Source: Flavobacteriaceae bacterium NBU2973
GTDB lineage: Bacteria > Bacteroidota > Bacteroidia > Flavobacteriales > Flavobacteriaceae
Assembly (NCBI GenBank): GCA_026162565.1
Contig: JAOEIQ010000002.1
Span: 372,001-436,000, forward strand
Reading direction: 5' to 3'
DNA: 64,000 nt
Shown here: positions 28,075-36,851 of the stretch, one piece after another
Position numbering within the stretch: position 1 is the stretch's first letter
Layout of the letters: each line of letters starts with the position of its first letter
Made by a program: the position numbers and the translations under genes
Notes under the pieces: generated by a model
Database searches by the model: none
The model's input: only the letters and a program-made list of their open reading frames with translations
Told to the model about the DNA's origin: nothing

Positions 28075-28093
28075 TACTGAAACTAGTTCAGTA
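28075..28093 (-). repeat. Near-palindrome and 14-mer after hisG (copy 1)
   Basis: TACTGAAACTAGTTCAGTA directly follows the hisG stop. It is an inverted repeat (TACTGAA/TTCAGTA), and its right 14 bp recur after hisD at 26749-26762. Confidence 0.5.
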
Positions 28094-28951
28094 TTAGAGA
28101 ACCATGTTCTCTATTGGACAAACTAAAATGCCTTCTGCTCCATGTATCTTAAGCTCATCAATAACTTCCCAAAATTCATTTTTATTTATAACCGAATGTA
28201 AAGAGCTCCAACCTTCTTTTGCTAATGGCAAAATGGTTGGACTATTCATTCCTGGAAGAATATTTACTATTGCGTCAAGTTTGTCATTTGGTGCATTAAG
28301 TAATACATATTTGTTCTGTCTACCTCTTAATACTGATTGTAATCTAAATTGGATTCTATTTAGAATCTCTTGACAATCTTTTGAAATTTTTGGAGAAACA
28401 GCCAATACAGCTTCAGATTTTAAAAGTACTTCGACTTCTTTTAGCCCATTTTTGAATAACGTACTTCCACTTGATACAATATCAACAATAGCATCTGCCA
28501 AACCAATATTTGGCGCTATCTCAACAGAGCCATTAATAATATGTAATTGCGCATTAACTTTATTGTCGTTTAGAAATTGATTTACGGTATTAGGATACGA
28601 TGTTGCTATTCTTTTTCCTTGTAAATCTTGGATAGATGTGTAAGTTTTTGATTTTGGAATAGCAATAGATACTTTACATTTAGAAAAACCTAGCTTCTCA
28701 ATTACACTAATTTCTCTTCCCTTTTCGATCAATACATTCTCGCCAATAATAGCAGCATCTACAACACCATCTTTTAGGTATTGTGGGATATCGCCATTAC
28801 GCAAATAAAAAACTTCTAAAGGAAAATTTCTAGCAGATGCTTTGAGTTGATCTTTACCATTATCTATTGAAATACCAATATCTTTCAATAGTTTCATGGA
28901 ATCATCGTGTAATCTTCCTGATTTTTGAACTGCAATTTTTAATTTACTCAT
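28094..28951 (-). CDS. hisG: ATP phosphoribosyltransferase, long form
   Basis: First and committed step: ATP plus PRPP to phosphoribosyl-ATP, normally feedback-inhibited by histidine. At 285 residues it is the long HisG form with a C-terminal regulatory domain (about 210-285), so no HisZ is expected. Seen: KIAVQKSGRLHDDSMKLL, PRPP loop region GLADAIVDIVSSGSTLFKNGL, and the C-terminal PGMNSPTILPLAKEGWSSLHSV typical of the ACT-like domain. It is first in the operon, behind the hisL attenuator. Confidence 0.97.
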   Translation of the reverse strand: MSKLKIAVQKSGRLHDDSMKLLKDIGISIDNGKDQLKASARNFPLEVFYLRNGDIPQYLKDGVVDAAIIGENVLIEKGREISVIEKLGFSKCKVSIAIPKSKTYTSIQDLQGKRIATSYPNTVNQFLNDNKVNAQLHIINGSVEIAPNIGLADAIVDIVSSGSTLFKNGLKEVEVLLKSEAVLAVSPKISKDCQEILNRIQFRLQSVLRGRQNKYVLLNAPNDKLDAIVNILPGMNSPTILPLAKEGWSSLHSVINKNEFWEVIDELKIHGAEGILVCPIENMVL

Positions 28952-28997
28952 CGTGTGCCTGTGAAAACAGGTATCTTTTAATTAAACTTAATTTTAA

Positions 28998-29010
28998 GTT
29001 TGAGTAAATC
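28998..29010 (-). promoter_or_regulatory. 13-nt segment complementary to the his attenuator stem
   Basis: The mRNA sequence GATTTACTCAAAC, 47 nt before the hisG ATG, is perfectly complementary to GTTTGAGTAAATC, which forms part of the left arm and the loop of the terminator (29057-29045). It could form a third alternative fold. Confidence 0.5.
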
Positions 29011-29027
29011 TTTATGGAAAGTGTTAT

Positions 29028-29063
29028 AAAAACAAAAACCGCTTGATTTACTCAAACGGTTTT
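29028..29063 (-). terminator. his operon attenuator (terminator hairpin)
   Basis: The mRNA left arm AAAACCGTTTGA (29063-29052), loop GTAAA and right arm TCAAGCGGTTTT form a 12-bp stem with one G-U pair, followed by TGTTTTTA. The alternative antiterminator is ACTCAAGCG at the end of the leader peptide gene (29108-29100) with CGTTTGAGT (29058-29050), 9 bp with one G-U. Ribosome stalling at the His codons would leave this pairing free to form and prevent termination. Confidence 0.8.
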
Positions 29064-29093
29064 AAAAATATCTTGGTTTTATTCAATACATTT

Positions 29094-29150
29094 TCAGCTC
29101 GCTTGAGTGCAAGTATGAAAATGATGATGATGAAATTGAATAAAATTCAT
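29094..29150 (-). CDS. hisL: his operon leader peptide (five His in 18 residues)
   Basis: The ATG at 29150-29148 encodes MNFIQFHHHHFHTCTQAS and stops with TGA at 29096-29094. Four consecutive His codons and a fifth two codons later, upstream of a terminator and the complete his operon, match the classical leader-peptide logic known from enterobacteria. The last codons (ACT CAA GCG) also form one arm of the antiterminator. Its sequence is unrelated to the enterobacterial leader except for the His run. Confidence 0.82.
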   Translation of the reverse strand: MNFIQFHHHHFHTCTQAS

Positions 29151-29216
29151 TTTATTATTTGTTTAGACAAATGTTCAAAAAATAAAATTACAATTCCAAA
29201 TGTTTAACAAAAATAT

Positions 29217-30029
29217 TTATTGGTTTCCTAAAATGATTGGCATTCCAGATTCTCCAGAACCAATAACAATTACTTTACTATTAGGAGATTCAGCCAATTT
29301 ATTAGTAGCCTCAATACCTTTGTCTTGAAGAATTTTATCTGTTAAAGAAGCACTTAATATCTTGTTTGCATCTGCTTTACCTTGTGCTTCTATTCGTTGT
29401 TTTTCAGCTTCTTTTTGAGCTGTAACTAATCTAAACTCATACTCCAGAGATTCTTGTTCTTGCTTAAGCTTACGCTCAATAGCTTGTTTAATTGTTGGTG
29501 GTAACTGAACATCTTCAACTAAAACTCTTTTAACAATCAGGTATTGTCCTGCTAAAAGTTTAGTAACTTCATCTAAAATCTCCTGTTCAATAACATCACG
29601 TTTACTAGAATACAGTTGTTCTGGTGTATAGCGACCTACAACAGATCTAGCAGCAGCATTAATCGCTGGATCAAGTAATTCATGTTCGTAATCTTCTCCT
29701 TTTGTTTTTATAAGCTTCCCAAGATTACTGTACTCTGGCTCATACCAAATGGTACCATTTACTTTAACTTCTAAACCATTTACTGAAAGTACATTCATAT
29801 TATCAGAAACAGATTGTTGTCTTACTTTTCTAACAATCATCTCGTTCCAAGGTGCTACAATATGGAATCCTTCTCCATACGTTTTTTCTGTATTAATACC
29901 ATCTCCAAAGCGTTCAAAAATCACGCCTCCTTCTCCTGGTCCAACAGTTACAGCCGATTTAGTAATTAAAATTAAAAGAAGCACTCCTACTATTAATATT
30001 GGTAAGCCAACTTTTGGTAATTTATCCAT
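29217..30029 (-). CDS. Prohibitin / SPFH-domain membrane protein
   Basis: At 270 residues, one N-terminal membrane anchor (about residues 8-26, VGLPILIVGVLLLILITKSA), then the SPFH/Band 7 domain (about 27-200: VTVGPGEGGVIFERFGDGIN...GFHIVAPWNEMIVRKVR...AARSVVGRYTPEQLYSS) and a coiled coil rich in E, K, Q and A (about 190-235). Such proteins form large rings in the membrane that scaffold lipid domains or membrane proteases. The bacterial role is not fixed. It is 21 bp after the VWA-like gene. Confidence 0.92.
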   Translation of the reverse strand: MDKLPKVGLPILIVGVLLLILITKSAVTVGPGEGGVIFERFGDGINTEKTYGEGFHIVAPWNEMIVRKVRQQSVSDNMNVLSVNGLEVKVNGTIWYEPEYSNLGKLIKTKGEDYEHELLDPAINAAARSVVGRYTPEQLYSSKRDVIEQEILDEVTKLLAGQYLIVKRVLVEDVQLPPTIKQAIERKLKQEQESLEYEFRLVTAQKEAEKQRIEAQGKADANKILSASLTDKILQDKGIEATNKLAESPNSKVIVIGSGESGMPIILGNQ

Positions 30030-30050
30030 TTTTATATTTGTTTTTTAGTG

Positions 30051-32084
30051 TTAAATAAGTCCGTTATATTTTCTTAAAAACCATTCTATAGCAAGGCTTA
30101 AAGCTATTAAACCTAATAAGAATTTAAAATCTATTAAAGGTACGATATTTTTGTTACTCTTTTGAATAGTCGAAAACCGTTTATCATTGACCAAATCAGA
30201 AATCAAACTACTTGTATTATCAATAAAATAACTACTTGCATTGGTACTAGTAGCTAATCGTTGTAACTTTGTTACATTGGCATTCAAAAATTGTTGTTCA
30301 ACATTATAATCTAATATTTTAATAGATCCTGAACGTGTTGATTCGCCATTATTTGCAGAAACAGTAAAAGTATATTCTCCAGCTTTAAGATTACTTAAAT
30401 CTGATTCGTAATAATTATTTTTTAGAACTAATGGTTGTGTTATTACATCTCCAGTTTCATTATTTTTAAGTGATATGTTTAATGAAGCTTTAGCATCAAA
30501 CTCATAATTTTTATTGAAGTATTGAGCAGTGATTTTTACATCTGAACTACCATCATAAAAGGAATCGTAATTTAAATTTAATCGACTCTTCCTTTTATTT
30601 GAAGCCAAATATTGAACGATTTTACCAATAAAGTCATCAAACTTATTAAATGATTTGTGGTTTAAATAACTTTGAGCTCGCCATTTCCATATATTTTCAC
30701 CCAATAACAACGCTTCACGTTTATTTCCAATTTCAAAAGTTGCTAGTAAGGGTTCATCAGTAATAATACTATTTACTGTTTTGTAAAGAATAACATCATT
30801 TGTAGTATTAAACTCTACTTCCCCAAATTCTGAATCTAAAGGAGGAAATGAGCTAAAATCAAGATCATTTACAATAAAATTTGAATAATTAGTATTAAAA
30901 GAAGGTTGGTATTCTTCAACTTGATTTGTAATAGTTTGCGTAAAGTTTGTCTGCTTAGAGTTAAGCACAGACCACTGCGTTTGTGTTCCCGAAATTATAA
31001 ACCTATTAGTACCAATGCGATTAATCTCATCAAAAACACTATTAAACTTATTATTTGGCTGATACAGTATAACTAATTGAAAATCATTAGATTTGTTAAT
31101 ATATTCGTTAGGTTTTATAATAGAAACACTTCGTTGCTCGTTGGTTTCAATTGCTTTTTTTAATGCACCTATATCTGGATGAATTATATCACTAATGATT
31201 GCAACATTTGTTTTTTGATCGATAACCTCGATAGCAAACTCTTTATAATTATTAGTTTTATTTTTTTCTGATTCTAAAGGTCTAATTTGAGCTCTGTAAC
31301 TTCTGACGCCAACACTGTTAGCAGGCAAAGTGAAGTTAACTATTTTTGAATTGTTTTCTTTAGAAAAATTTATCGTCTCTCTGTAAACAGTTGAGCTACC
31401 TATCGTTACAAAAAATTCAGAATTAACTAATTGATTTCCATTATAAACCAAAATAGCCTCAACTGGAAATTTATTTTTTAAATACGCATATTTATTGACG
31501 TTTAACTGTTGAATCTTTAAGTCTGAATATGTAATAGTATCACCAATAATTACCGGAAAAATTGGATGTTTATACTTACTAGATGAAAACTCATAATCAC
31601 TTCCCAACGTCTGATTACCATCTGATACTATTAGCATTGGAGCATTTGATGATTTATAGACTTGAGATAAATTAGAAAACAAACTAGAAATATTTGTTTG
31701 CTTTTCAGAAAATGTAATACTGTCTAACGACTCTGTATTCCTACCAAACTTATATAAATCTATATTAAACTTATCTGATAATTCAGATTCGTTTACTAAC
31801 TGGTTTATTAAGCTATCAACTTTCTGGTCTTGATTTAAAAAAGAGATTGATTCTGAATCGTCTACAGCAATTACCAAATTAGGTTTTTCGTTATAATAGC
31901 TTACTTTTTCAAACTTTGGATTGATAAGTAATACCAAAATAGAGAAGACAGTAATAAACCTCAAAAATGCAAATAGTAAGCTTAATTTAGAATGCTGCTT
32001 TGTTTTATACTTATACTGAAAAAGCGCTACTAATAGCGCTATAACTCCTGCAATAATTATATATAAAACCGTAAGGGTACTCAA
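30051..32084 (-). CDS. von Willebrand A-like membrane protein
   Basis: At 677 residues, two N-terminal transmembrane helices (about 5-23 and 36-57), a VWA-like domain beginning NLVIAVDDSESISFL (about residue 69; the MIDAS pattern DxSxS reads DDSES) and a second site APMLIVSDGNQTLGSD. A long beta-rich region follows, with a C-terminal helix (FLLGLIALSLAIEWFLRKY, about 655-674). The layout resembles the large periplasmic VWA proteins of Bacteroidota aerotolerance-like loci. The start is TTG at 32084, immediately after the TAA of the 58-residue gene (TAATTG). Confidence 0.8.
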   Translation of the reverse strand: MSTLTVLYIIIAGVIALLVALFQYKYKTKQHSKLSLLFAFLRFITVFSILVLLINPKFEKVSYYNEKPNLVIAVDDSESISFLNQDQKVDSLINQLVNESELSDKFNIDLYKFGRNTESLDSITFSEKQTNISSLFSNLSQVYKSSNAPMLIVSDGNQTLGSDYEFSSSKYKHPIFPVIIGDTITYSDLKIQQLNVNKYAYLKNKFPVEAILVYNGNQLVNSEFFVTIGSSTVYRETINFSKENNSKIVNFTLPANSVGVRSYRAQIRPLESEKNKTNNYKEFAIEVIDQKTNVAIISDIIHPDIGALKKAIETNEQRSVSIIKPNEYINKSNDFQLVILYQPNNKFNSVFDEINRIGTNRFIISGTQTQWSVLNSKQTNFTQTITNQVEEYQPSFNTNYSNFIVNDLDFSSFPPLDSEFGEVEFNTTNDVILYKTVNSIITDEPLLATFEIGNKREALLLGENIWKWRAQSYLNHKSFNKFDDFIGKIVQYLASNKRKSRLNLNYDSFYDGSSDVKITAQYFNKNYEFDAKASLNISLKNNETGDVITQPLVLKNNYYESDLSNLKAGEYTFTVSANNGESTRSGSIKILDYNVEQQFLNANVTKLQRLATSTNASSYFIDNTSSLISDLVNDKRFSTIQKSNKNIVPLIDFKFLLGLIALSLAIEWFLRKYNGLI

Positions 32085-32261
32085 TTAATCGATATGTTTG
32101 TTTATGTTTTCTTTTTTCTGAAAAAATAAAATAAGGTAGACAACTCCCAATAAAAACATGAGTATACTAATGTGGTATTTCTCTTCAATATAATAAGTAT
32201 AAGCTCCTCCAAAGCCGAAGATTGTCCACAAAAGATTAGCAATATTTTTTAGTTTAAACAT
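32085..32261 (-). CDS. Small two-helix membrane protein, 58 residues
   Basis: The ATG at 32261 encodes MFKLKNIANLLWTIFGFGGA then YTYYIEEKYHISILMFLLGV and VYLILFFQKKENINKHID. There are two hydrophobic segments (about 7-22 and 31-49) and a charged tail. It lies 3 bp after fabG and abuts the VWA-like gene, so it fills the gap exactly and is probably translated with them. No family recognised. Confidence 0.7.
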   Translation of the reverse strand: MFKLKNIANLLWTIFGFGGAYTYYIEEKYHISILMFLLGVVYLILFFQKKENINKHID

Positions 32262-32264
32262 GGT

Positions 32265-33011
32265 TTAAGTTAGCATTCCTCCATCTACATTTAGAGTCTG
32301 CCCAGTAACATAAGCAGACATATCACTAGCTAAAAACACACAAGCATTAGCAATATCTTCAGGAGTTCCTCCTCGTTTTAGTGGTATGGCTGATCTCCAT
32401 CCTTTTACTGTTTCTTCGTCTAATTTAGCTGTCATCTCTGTTTCAATAAAACCTGGAGCAATAACATTACTTCTAATATTTCTAGAACCTAATTCAAGAG
32501 CAACAGATTTAGAGAAACCTATAATTCCAGCTTTTGATGCCGCATAATTAGTTTGCCCTGCATTTCCTTTAACACCAACAACAGAACTCATATTAATTAT
32601 AGAGCCTTTGCGTTGTTTAAGCATAGTTCGCTGTACAGCTTTGGTCATATTGAAAACAGACTTAAGATTGACCTCAATAACTTTATCAAAATCTTCTTCT
32701 CCCATTCGCATTAACAAATTATCTTTTGTAATACCAGCATTATTAACCAATATATCAATGCTTCCAAATTCTTCTAAAACAGCATTGGCTAATGTTTGAG
32801 CATCATCAAAATTAGCAGCGTTACTTTGATAACCTTTAGCTTTAATGCCAAAACTATTTAATTCTTTTTCTAATTCATTTGCTGCTTCTACAGAAGAGCT
32901 ATAAGTAAAGGCTACATTAGCACCATTTTCTGCAAAAACTTGCGCTATTCCTTTTCCTATTCCTCTACTCGCTCCTGTTATTATGGCTGTTTTTCCTTCT
33001 AGTAATTTCAT
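32265..33011 (-). CDS. fabG: 3-oxoacyl-ACP reductase
   Basis: NADPH-dependent beta-ketoacyl-ACP reduction in fatty acid elongation. At 248 residues, it is a classical SDR: cofactor motif TGASRGIGKGIA (about 12-23), NNAG (about 88), catalytic Ser in NMSSVVG, and YAASK (Tyr about 152, Lys about 156). The C-terminal APGFIETEMT and ITGQTLNVDGGM-type end (VTGQTLNVDGGMLT) are typical of FabG rather than of general SDRs. Confidence 0.93.
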   Translation of the reverse strand: MKLLEGKTAIITGASRGIGKGIAQVFAENGANVAFTYSSSVEAANELEKELNSFGIKAKGYQSNAANFDDAQTLANAVLEEFGSIDILVNNAGITKDNLLMRMGEEDFDKVIEVNLKSVFNMTKAVQRTMLKQRKGSIINMSSVVGVKGNAGQTNYAASKAGIIGFSKSVALELGSRNIRSNVIAPGFIETEMTAKLDEETVKGWRSAIPLKRGGTPEDIANACVFLASDMSAYVTGQTLNVDGGMLT

Positions 33012-33036
33012 TGGTAATTTAGTATGATTAGTTAGT

Positions 33037-33060
33037 TTCCAGCCTTTGCTGGAATGACAA
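33037..33060 (+). repeat. Single REP-like hairpin
   Basis: TTCCAGC-CTTT-GCTGGAA is a perfect 7-bp stem followed by TGACAA, the pattern of the GTCATTCC(A/T)GC...GGAA bacterial REP class. It lies in the 175-bp spacer between fabG and sucD, 26 bp upstream of the fabG start. Confidence 0.55.
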
Positions 33061-33138
33061 TTTTAAAGGTTTTTTGATGTAAAAATCAAAAGTAATTCTA
33101 TAAATTCAAATATAACAAATACAAGTTGCATCAAATAA

Positions 33139-33168
33139 AAAAACCTCACAAAATCTTGTGAGGTTTTT
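33139..33168 (-). terminator. Rho-independent terminator of sucD
   Basis: 13-bp stem AAAAACCTCACAA / TTGTGAGGTTTTT with a 4-nt loop, followed on the minus strand by further T's. It lies 18 bp after the sucD stop. Confidence 0.88.
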
Positions 33169-33186
33169 AACAATATTATCTGTTTT

Positions 33187-34059
33187 TTAGCCTAATACTT
33201 CGGCAACTTTCTTTCCAATTTCTGCAGGTGAATCTACCACATGAATTCCACAATTTCTCATAATTGCTTTTTTAGCTTGAGCTGTATCATCACTACCTCC
33301 TACAATGGCTCCAGCATGCCCCATTGTACGACCAGCAGGAGCTGTTTCACCAGCAATAAATCCAACAACTGGTTTTTTGCTTCCACTAGCTTGATACCAT
33401 TTTGCAGCATCAGCTTCTAACTGACCACCAATTTCTCCAATCATTACAACACATTCTGTTTCTGGATCATTAATTAGCATTTCAACAGCTTCTTTTGTTG
33501 TTGTTCCAATAATTGGGTCACCACCAATACCAATTGCTGTTGTTATACCTAATCCTTGTTTTACAACTTGGTCTGCTGCTTCATAAGTTAAGGTTCCTGA
33601 TTTGGAAACCACACCAACATTTCCTTTTTTAAATACAAAACCTGGCATAATACCAACTTTTGCTTCACCTGGAGTAATAACACCAGGACAGTTAGGTCCT
33701 ATTAAACGAGCATCTTTGTCTTTTATGTAGTCTGAAGCTTTAATCATGTCAGCAACAGGAATCCCCTCAGTAATAGTAATAATAACTTTAATACCTGCAT
33801 CTGCAGCTTCCATTATTGCGTCTGCAGCGAATGCTGGTGGTACAAATATAATTGTTGTATCTGCTCCAACTTTATCTACAGCTTCTTGTACTGTATTAAA
33901 AACTGGCTTACCTAAATGTGTTTGTCCGCCTTTACCTGGAGTAACTCCACCAACCACATTAGTACCATACTCTATCATTTGTCCAGCATGAAAAGTCCCT
34001 TCACTACCAGTAAATCCTTGTACTATTATATTTGAATCTTTATTTACTAAAACACTCAT
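33187..34059 (-). CDS. sucD: Succinyl-CoA synthetase, alpha subunit
   Basis: TCA-cycle enzyme in the cytoplasm that works with SucC (not in this window). At 290 residues it has the family's usual length. CoA-binding N-terminal domain ([26 protein letters not shown]), [28 protein letters not shown], and the phosphohistidine loop [13 protein letters not shown] with catalytic His. It has its own terminator. Confidence 0.96.
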   Translation of the reverse strand: MSVLVNKDSNIIVQGFTGSEGTFHAGQMIEYGTNVVGGVTPGKGGQTHLGKPVFNTVQEAVDKVGADTTIIFVPPAFAADAIMEAADAGIKVIITITEGIPVADMIKASDYIKDKDARLIGPNCPGVITPGEAKVGIMPGFVFKKGNVGVVSKSGTLTYEAADQVVKQGLGITTAIGIGGDPIIGTTTKEAVEMLINDPETECVVMIGEIGGQLEADAAKWYQASGSKKPVVGFIAGETAPAGRTMGHAGAIVGGSDDTAQAKKAIMRNCGIHVVDSPAEIGKKVAEVLG

Positions 34060-34145
34060 GTTTAATTAGAATTTTTGTTAAAAATAATGCTGTGCAAAAG
34101 TAATTTATTTACACTGCTTTTTATAATTTTTGTATGAAATATTTT

Positions 34146-34553
34146 CTAGATTTTATTTTCAGAAAATGAATGAGCTTCTAATGCTTTTTCATCAGTTAAT
34201 TGACTAATCTCATAACATCTGTAGAGTTTACCATCTTTTACTTCCCAAATTGCAGTAAAATGAGCCATAGGGATTTCGTTATCTGGATCTTCGATAGTAC
34301 AACCAAATAGCGTGTGTCTGCATGTAACAAAATTACCATCTTGTAATAAATGACTTATTTGAAAACGTAATGAATAGAAAGAATTGTTAATGCCTTTAAA
34401 AAAGGCAACTATTTCACTATAGTTTAAAACTTCAAAACCTTTACTACTATTCCAATGCATGATACAATCTTTATGGAAAAATTGCGGAATCAATGTTGGA
34501 TCGTTTGCCAAATCAGATTCGTAAAAACTTTTAACTAATTGCTTTGGTGACAT
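34146..34553 (-). CDS. SnoaL/NTF2-like protein
   Basis: At 135 residues, it is a single cone-shaped alpha+beta domain of the NTF2/SnoaL superfamily: LVKSFYESDLANDPTLIPQFFHKDCIMHWNSSKGFEVLNY... and HFTAIWEVKDGKLYRCYEIS. Members bind small hydrophobic ligands or catalyse isomerisations. The substrate here is unknown. Its ATG overlaps the last base of the lpxD paralog stop (TAATG), so it is cotranscribed with the lipid A genes without an obvious role there. Confidence 0.78.
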   Translation of the reverse strand: MSPKQLVKSFYESDLANDPTLIPQFFHKDCIMHWNSSKGFEVLNYSEIVAFFKGINNSFYSLRFQISHLLQDGNFVTCRHTLFGCTIEDPDNEIPMAHFTAIWEVKDGKLYRCYEISQLTDEKALEAHSFSENKI

Positions 34554-35488
34554 TACTTTTCTTTTATTTGTTCGATTATACTCGGAATTTTTTTAACATA
34601 AGCTAACTCTTTTAGCTTAACTCTCGATTCTTCTATTGGAGTACCAAAATAGCTTTTGCCGCCTTCAACAGATTTAGTAACACCTGTTTGACCTAGAATA
34701 ACTGCCTTTTTACCAATTGTAATTCCACTATTGGTCCCTACCTGTCCCCAAATAGTTACTTCATCTTCAATTACACAACAACCAGCAATACCAACTTGAG
34801 AAGCTATTAGGCATTTTTTTCCAATTATGGTATCATGCCCAACTTGAATTTGATTATCTAATTTTGAACCAGCACCAATAGTAGTATCTCCAGTTACGCC
34901 TTTATCAATAGTACACAAAGCACCTATATCTACATGATCTTCTATAATAACACGTCCACCAGATTTGAGTTGATCAAATCCTGAAGGTCTATTCTTGTAA
35001 TAAAAAGCACTAGCTCCTAAAATGGTTCCTGCATGAATAGTTACATTATTTCCAATAATGGTATCATCGTAAATACTGACGTTAGAATGAATCACACAGT
35101 TATTACCAATGGTAACATTATTACCAATAAAACAATTTGGTTGTATAATTGTATTCTCACCAATTTTAGCTGAAGAAGATATTGAAATACTTGAAGGCTT
35201 AAACGGTTTGAAATGATTGGTTAAGGTATTAAAATCTCTGAAAGGATCATCACTAATTAATAAGGCTTTTCCCTCTGGACATTCAACTTCTTTATTAATC
35301 AAAACAATAGTTGCTGCAGAATTTAGAGCCTTATCGTAATACTTTGGATGGTCGACAAAAACAATATCTCCATGCTCTACAACATGAATTTCATTCATTC
35401 CAAGAACAGGAAAATCATCTTGTCCAATAAAAGTACAGTCTATTAATTGAGCTATTTCTTTAAGAGTGTATTTTTTTGGGAATTTCAT
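34553..35488 (-). CDS. LpxD-like N-acyltransferase paralog
   Basis: At 311 residues, it has the LpxD architecture: an N-terminal uridine-binding-type domain (about 1-100, [17 protein letters not shown]) and a left-handed beta helix of hexapeptide repeats (about 100-280). The catalytic-type His is kept in [14 protein letters not shown]. The second conserved His region, [13 protein letters not shown] in the neighbouring lpxD, reads [13 protein letters not shown] here, so that His is lost. It may act on another UDP-sugar or be non-catalytic. Genes of this type beside efp are common in Bacteroidota. Confidence 0.82.
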   Translation of the reverse strand: MKFPKKYTLKEIAQLIDCTFIGQDDFPVLGMNEIHVVEHGDIVFVDHPKYYDKALNSAATIVLINKEVECPEGKALLISDDPFRDFNTLTNHFKPFKPSSISISSSAKIGENTIIQPNCFIGNNVTIGNNCVIHSNVSIYDDTIIGNNVTIHAGTILGASAFYYKNRPSGFDQLKSGGRVIIEDHVDIGALCTIDKGVTGDTTIGAGSKLDNQIQVGHDTIIGKKCLIASQVGIAGCCVIEDEVTIWGQVGTNSGITIGKKAVILGQTGVTKSVEGGKSYFGTPIEESRVKLKELAYVKKIPSIIEQIKEK

Positions 35489-36054
35489 TATTCCTTAACA
35501 CGTTCTTTGTAAGTTCCTTTTTCTGTCTCAATCTTGATTTTATCACCTTCATTAATAAACAAAGGAACATTGACAGTTGCACCAGTTTCTACAGTTGCTG
35601 GTTTAGTTGCATTTGTTGCAGTATTACCTTTTACTCCAGGCTCGGTATGAGTTACTTCAAGTATAACACTAGCAGGCATCTCTACAGACAGTGGCATACT
35701 ATCTTCTGTATTAATTAAAACCGTAACTACCTCTCCTTCTTTAATAAGATCTGGAGCATCTAAAACTGCTTTTTGTAATTGTATTTGAGAGTAATCTTCT
35801 GTATTCATAAAATGAAAGGTTTCTCCTTCATTATATAAATATTGAAACTTGTGAGTTTCAACACGAACGTCTTCTATTTTATGCCCTGCAGAAAAGGTAT
35901 TATCAATTACTTTTCCAGTAGTAACACTTTTTAATTTTGTTCTTACAAATGCAGGACCTTTACCAGGTTTTACGTGTAAAAACTCTACTACTTTGAATAT
36001 ATCGTGGTTATATTTTATACATAACCCATTTCTGATATCTGATGTACTTGCCAT
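35488..36054 (-). CDS. efp: Elongation factor P
   Basis: Relieves ribosome stalling at polyproline stretches. At 188 residues, three beta-barrel domains: KOW-like N-terminal ([20 protein letters not shown]...[15 protein letters not shown], with the loop Lys of PGKGPAF that is the usual modification site), central OB, and C-terminal domain ([22 protein letters not shown]...[17 protein letters not shown]). It overlaps the lpxD paralog by 1 bp and lies 4 bp after lpxA. Confidence 0.96.
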   Translation of the reverse strand: MASTSDIRNGLCIKYNHDIFKVVEFLHVKPGKGPAFVRTKLKSVTTGKVIDNTFSAGHKIEDVRVETHKFQYLYNEGETFHFMNTEDYSQIQLQKAVLDAPDLIKEGEVVTVLINTEDSMPLSVEMPASVILEVTHTEPGVKGNTATNATKPATVETGATVNVPLFINEGDKIKIETEKGTYKERVKE

Positions 36055-36058
36055 TTAT

Positions 36059-36844
36059 TTAATTTGATTTAAAATATCCTTTCATTATTCCGCGATGAGA
36101 ATTCTTTATAAACTGTAATATCTCATCACGTTCCGGAGTTGCTTCCATTTCTGCTTCAATCAAGTCTGAAGCCTGTGTGTTATTGTAATTTTTTTGGTAT
36201 AGAATTCTGTATATATTCTGAATTTCTCTAATTTTTTCAGTTGAATATCCTCGTCTTCTTAATCCTACGGAGTTAATACCAACATAAGACAATGGTTCAC
36301 GAGCTGCTTTTACATAAGGAGGCACATCTTTTCTTACTAATGATCCACCAGTTACAAATGCATGATTACCAATAGAACAAAATTGATGTACTGCAGTCAT
36401 TCCAGCTAAAACTACATAATCTCCAACAGTAATATGTCCAGCTAAAGTACTATTATTGGAAAAAATACAATTATTACCTACCACACAATCATGTGCAATA
36501 TGACAATAAGCCATAATTAAACAATTATCGCCAATTACGGTTTTCATTTTATCTGTAGTCCCTCTATTAATAGTAACACATTCTCTGATAGTAACATTAT
36601 TGCCAATCTCTGCAGTAGTATCCTCATCATTATATTTTAAATCTTGAGGTACAGCAGAAATAACTGCTCCAGGAAAGATATTACAATTTTTCCCTATTCT
36701 AGCACCTTCCATGATGGTAACATTACTTCCAATCCAAGTTCCTTCACCAATAATTACATTGCTATGTATTGTTGCAAAAGGTTCTATTACAACATTCTTG
36801 GCAATTTTTGCTCCTGGATGTACGTATGCAAGTGGTTGGTTCAT
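36059..36844 (-). CDS. lpxA: UDP-N-acetylglucosamine acyltransferase
   Basis: First step of lipid A synthesis: transfer of a 3-hydroxyacyl chain from ACP to UDP-GlcNAc. At 261 residues, it is a left-handed beta helix with hexapeptide repeats from about residue 5 to 185. The catalytic His region is intact (MAYCHIAHDCVVGNNC and LAGMTAVHQFCSIG), as is the helical C-terminus (LRRRGYSTEKIREIQNIYRILY). It is 7 bp downstream of lpxC-fabZ. Confidence 0.96.
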   Translation of the reverse strand: MNQPLAYVHPGAKIAKNVVIEPFATIHSNVIIGEGTWIGSNVTIMEGARIGKNCNIFPGAVISAVPQDLKYNDEDTTAEIGNNVTIRECVTINRGTTDKMKTVIGDNCLIMAYCHIAHDCVVGNNCIFSNNSTLAGHITVGDYVVLAGMTAVHQFCSIGNHAFVTGGSLVRKDVPPYVKAAREPLSYVGINSVGLRRRGYSTEKIREIQNIYRILYQKNYNNTQASDLIEAEMEATPERDEILQFIKNSHRGIMKGYFKSN

Positions 36845-36851
36845 ATATTTA

